DNA from: Acetobacteraceae bacterium
GTDB taxonomy: Bacteria; Pseudomonadota; Alphaproteobacteria; Acetobacterales; Acetobacteraceae
NCBI GenBank assembly: GCA_030041375.1
Contig: JASHOA010000074.1
Location: 1-64,000 of the forward strand
Length of the DNA stretch: 64,000 bases
Direction of reading: 5' to 3'
A program made the translations under genes and the position numbers. Of the stretch, positions 62,051 through 64,000 are shown one piece after another; the stretch's first letter is position 1, and each line of letters starts with the position of its first letter. Under the pieces are notes generated by a model, which was given only the letters and a program-made list of their open reading frames with translations, had not been told where the DNA came from and did not search any database.

Positions 62051-63298
62051 ATGAAAACAAAGCTGCTGGTAGCCTGTTTCGGCTTGGCACTGTTGGCGGG
62101 AGCGTGGTGGCCTGGTCCAGCGAGAGCCGCTACGTCCGGGCCCGTCACCGACCCGCTCGGGGTCATCCGCATTCCCAAGGGTGCGCCGATCGTCATCGGC
62201 GGCTACTGGGTCCTGTCGGGCCCGGATACCGCTCTCGGGCTCGACGAGAAGCGGGCGGTCGAAGTGGCCATCCACGACATCGGCGGCAATTTGCTCGGGC
62301 ACCCGATCGAGTTTCAGGCCGAGGATGATCAGTGCGACGCCGAAGGCGGGCAGACGGCGGCCACCAAGCTCGCCTCGATCCCCAACATGGTGATCGTGAT
62401 CGGCCCCGCCTGCTCCAGTGCCGCCACACCGGCGGCGCCTATTCTCTGGCAGGCCGGGATCGTCGATATCGGCACCGCCTGCACTGCGCCCTCGCTCACC
62501 GCGCCCGACCGCAAGGCAACGTACGACGGCTTCGTGCGAACCGTCTTCAGCGACAACGACCAGGGCGCCTTCGACGCGCACTACATCTACGACGTCCTGA
62601 AGCTGAAGACGGCGGTCGCCGTGCATGACGGCAGCCCCTACGCCGAGCAGCTTGCGCACGTCTTCGCCGGCGCCTTCAGCCAACTCGGGGGCAAGGTCCT
62701 CTCGATCGAGGCGGTGTCGCCGACCGAAGTGGATATGCACCCGGTGCTCACTCGCATCGCCAGCGAGAAGCCGGACGTGATCTACATGCCGATCTTCGTC
62801 GCGGCGTCGGCGCAGATTCTCCGCCAGGCCAAGGAAATACCCGGCCTCCAGCATGCCTTGATCTATGGCGGGGCCTCGCTGATGGCGCCCGACATGATCG
62901 AGGCCGCCGGGCCCGCCGTGGTCGGGTTCCATATCGGCTACCCCGACGTTTCGCCGACCTCGATGGGCAAGACCTACCCCAAGCTGGTCACCGAGTACAC
63001 GAAGATGTTCGGCGAAGCGCCGATCTCGGGCTTCCACGCCAACGCCTATGACGGGGCGACGCTCGCCTTCAAGGCCATCGAGGCAGTCGCCAAAACCGAC
63101 TCCGCGGGCACTCTCTATATCGGCAAGAAGGCGCTCCGGGATGCCGTGTTCGCCACCACGTTCGACGGCATGAGCGGCCCGATCGCCTGCGATCAGTATG
63201 GCGAATGCGCCAAGTTCAAGGGAGCGGTCTTCGAGTACACGAACGCCGATCCGAAGACTTTCAAGATCGGCGTGAACCCGAAGAAGATCTGGCCCTGA
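62051..63298 (+). CDS. Branched-chain amino acid-type ABC transporter substrate-binding protein
   Basis: A 415-residue periplasmic binding protein of the LivJ/LivK (Peripla_BP_6) family. Signal peptide LLVACFGLALLAGAWWPG. Mature part begins VIGGYWVLSGPDTALGLD and has VEVAIHDIGGNLLGHPIEFQ, ECAKFKGAVFEY etc. The ligand may be a branched-chain amino acid, amide or urea. The downstream permease is in the same direction but separated by a repeat-filled 355-base gap. Confidence 0.88.
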   Translation: MKTKLLVACFGLALLAGAWWPGPARAATSGPVTDPLGVIRIPKGAPIVIGGYWVLSGPDTALGLDEKRAVEVAIHDIGGNLLGHPIEFQAEDDQCDAEGGQTAATKLASIPNMVIVIGPACSSAATPAAPILWQAGIVDIGTACTAPSLTAPDRKATYDGFVRTVFSDNDQGAFDAHYIYDVLKLKTAVAVHDGSPYAEQLAHVFAGAFSQLGGKVLSIEAVSPTEVDMHPVLTRIASEKPDVIYMPIFVAASAQILRQAKEIPGLQHALIYGGASLMAPDMIEAAGPAVVGFHIGYPDVSPTSMGKTYPKLVTEYTKMFGEAPISGFHANAYDGATLAFKAIEAVAKTDSAGTLYIGKKALRDAVFATTFDGMSGPIACDQYGECAKFKGAVFEYTNADPKTFKIGVNPKKIWP

Positions 63299-63329
63299 GC
63301 GTAAGCGCCCGTTCCCGTTGCCCGGTCTG

Positions 63330-63383
63330 GTGTGCCGACTCTGGCGCTCGTCACCCGGGAATTGACGGCGCCGGTCGGCACAC
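63330..63383 (+). repeat. Family C right-hand hairpin, solo copy
   Basis: 54 bases with ends GTGTGCCGAC and GTCGGCACAC, identical to the ends of the right half of family C. The middle has diverged. Its right end abuts the following full-length copy. Confidence 0.7.
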
Positions 63384-63515
63384 GACTGTCCTGCCCCACC
63401 GTTTGCTGCCGCCGGCAGCAAACGGAAAGGGGATCAGCAGGTCACTGAAAATAAAGAGGAGTGTGCCGGCCGCTACGGCGCATCAACAGCGACCACGCGT
63501 GCGAGCCGGCACACT
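63384..63515 (+). repeat. Dispersed repeat, family C (copy 4)
   Basis: Full-length family C copy in the same orientation as 11610 and 47648; here the CTAG ends are degraded (GACTGTCC left, CACTGG right). The GTTTGCTGCCGCCGGCAGCA palindrome and CACTGAAAATAAAGAG are intact. Confidence 0.8.
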
Positions 63516-63653
63516 GGCTTTCTCCCGTAGTGGCCCATCCGGGCACGGAACGGAACGTCCTGCCCGGGTCGGTCTTCTCCCTGGTCGCCCGCCAGCATGA
63601 GCGCCGGCCCACTCGCCATTCCTTCTGTCGCCGGGCGGCGCGGCGCCGCTCGC

Positions 63654-64000
63654 ATGAGCGCCGTCTCCCTTGCCCTGTGGACGGTCAGGTTTCTGGTGGT
63701 GGCACTGGTCGTCGCCGGCACGATCGGCACCATTCTCAAGGATCGTTACACGACCGCCCAGTGGTTCGAGTTCGTCCTGTTCGGACTGACCATCGGCAGC
63801 CTGTATGCACAGGTCGCACTCGGTTACACGATGGTTTACGGCGTGCTGCGCCTGATCAACTTCGCCCATGGCGATATCATGATGTGCGGCGCCTTCGCCG
63901 GTTACTTCGTGGCGACACCACTCGAGAATTCGGGTTTTCTCGAGGTGCATCCGGTGCTCGGCATGACGGCGATCCTGGCCGCAGGGATGGTTGTCTCGGG
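63654..64000 (+). CDS. LivH-type ABC transporter permease, partial
   Basis: The N-terminal ~115 residues of a branched-chain amino acid ABC permease, cut by the window end. It shows TIGSLYAQVALGYTMVYGVL, then RLINFAHGDIMMCGAFAG, the LivH family motif, and hydrophobic segments. The start may be 63654 or an in-frame ATG at 63597; neither has a clear ribosome site. It is the expected partner of the binding protein at 62051. Confidence 0.85.
   Translation, partial: MSAVSLALWTVRFLVVALVVAGTIGTILKDRYTTAQWFEFVLFGLTIGSLYAQVALGYTMVYGVLRLINFAHGDIMMCGAFAGYFVATPLENSGFLEVHPVLGMTAILAAGMVVS

Overview
The window is GC-rich chromosomal DNA of an alphaproteobacterium, most likely a member of the Acetobacteraceae/Rhodospirillales. 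The reasons are the very high GC of third codon positions, the run alr-mlaE-mlaF-radA-cvpA-purF behind dnaB, a class III-like PHA synthase with a PhaR repressor, a Flp/Tad pilus locus in the alphaproteobacterial cpa arrangement, and an NDUFS4-like Complex I protein. The assignment is inference from gene content and arrangement; no 16S rRNA is present.

Layout. 1-453: intergenic DNA made largely of short repeats. 454-4362: an HU protein, murQ, gabD-like and yraN. 4389-8009: a polyhydroxyalkanoate block (phaE-like, phaC, phaA on the minus strand, divergent phaR). 8187-11613: a HTH regulator followed by a small phage-derived module, consisting of two unknown genes, a DUF6362-like gene, a SANT-like/zinc protein, and a cro/cI-type divergent switch with visible operators. 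11795-13924: a DAO-family oxidoreductase, a fragment of a decayed PLP-enzyme gene, and a VapBC-type pair. 14103-17236: the coupled operon alaX-sseA-metC-hisI. 17428-20651: tatD, an MBL-fold hydrolase, a UspA protein and Dps. 20812-26235: a six-gene maturation operon of the CO-dehydrogenase/xanthine-dehydrogenase type (coxG, MoxR ATPase, VWA/CoxE, two XdhC pieces, MoeA-MobA fusion) with no structural hydroxylase genes in the window. 26310-29796: NhaD-type antiporter, prpB-like lyase, DUF192, tRNA-Pro, NDUFS4-like, tRNA-Arg. 29837-34171: full-length Lhr helicase. 34365-45163: Flp/Tad pilus locus (two pilins, cpaA, cpaB, cpaC, a short CpaD-like lipoprotein, cpaE, cpaF, tadB, tadC, TPR lipoprotein), almost all overlapping by 1-4 bases. 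45298-47453: argD-argF. 47795-56128: dnaB, alr, mlaE, mlaF, radA, cvpA, purF, SDR. 56100-60350: ubiH-like, ftsK, an unknown membrane protein. 60530-61800: a tRNA-Leu(UAA) gene split by a group I intron, then a D-2-hydroxyacid dehydrogenase. 62051-64000: livK-type binding protein and a livH permease cut by the window end.

The most unusual items are the group I intron in tRNA-Leu(UAA), the CpaC secretin whose N-terminus carries three near-identical copies of a domain resembling the RodZ C-terminal (DUF4115) domain, and a system of short dispersed intergenic repeats. At least three repeat families recur here. Many copies have CTAG at their ends, and at cI, usp and the DUF6362-like gene this CTAG supplies the gene's TAG stop codon. 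Gene-free stretches over 300 bases (1-453, 12935-13255, 47454-47794, 63299-63653) are mostly these repeats; the first also has about 200 bases (246-453) in which I see nothing.
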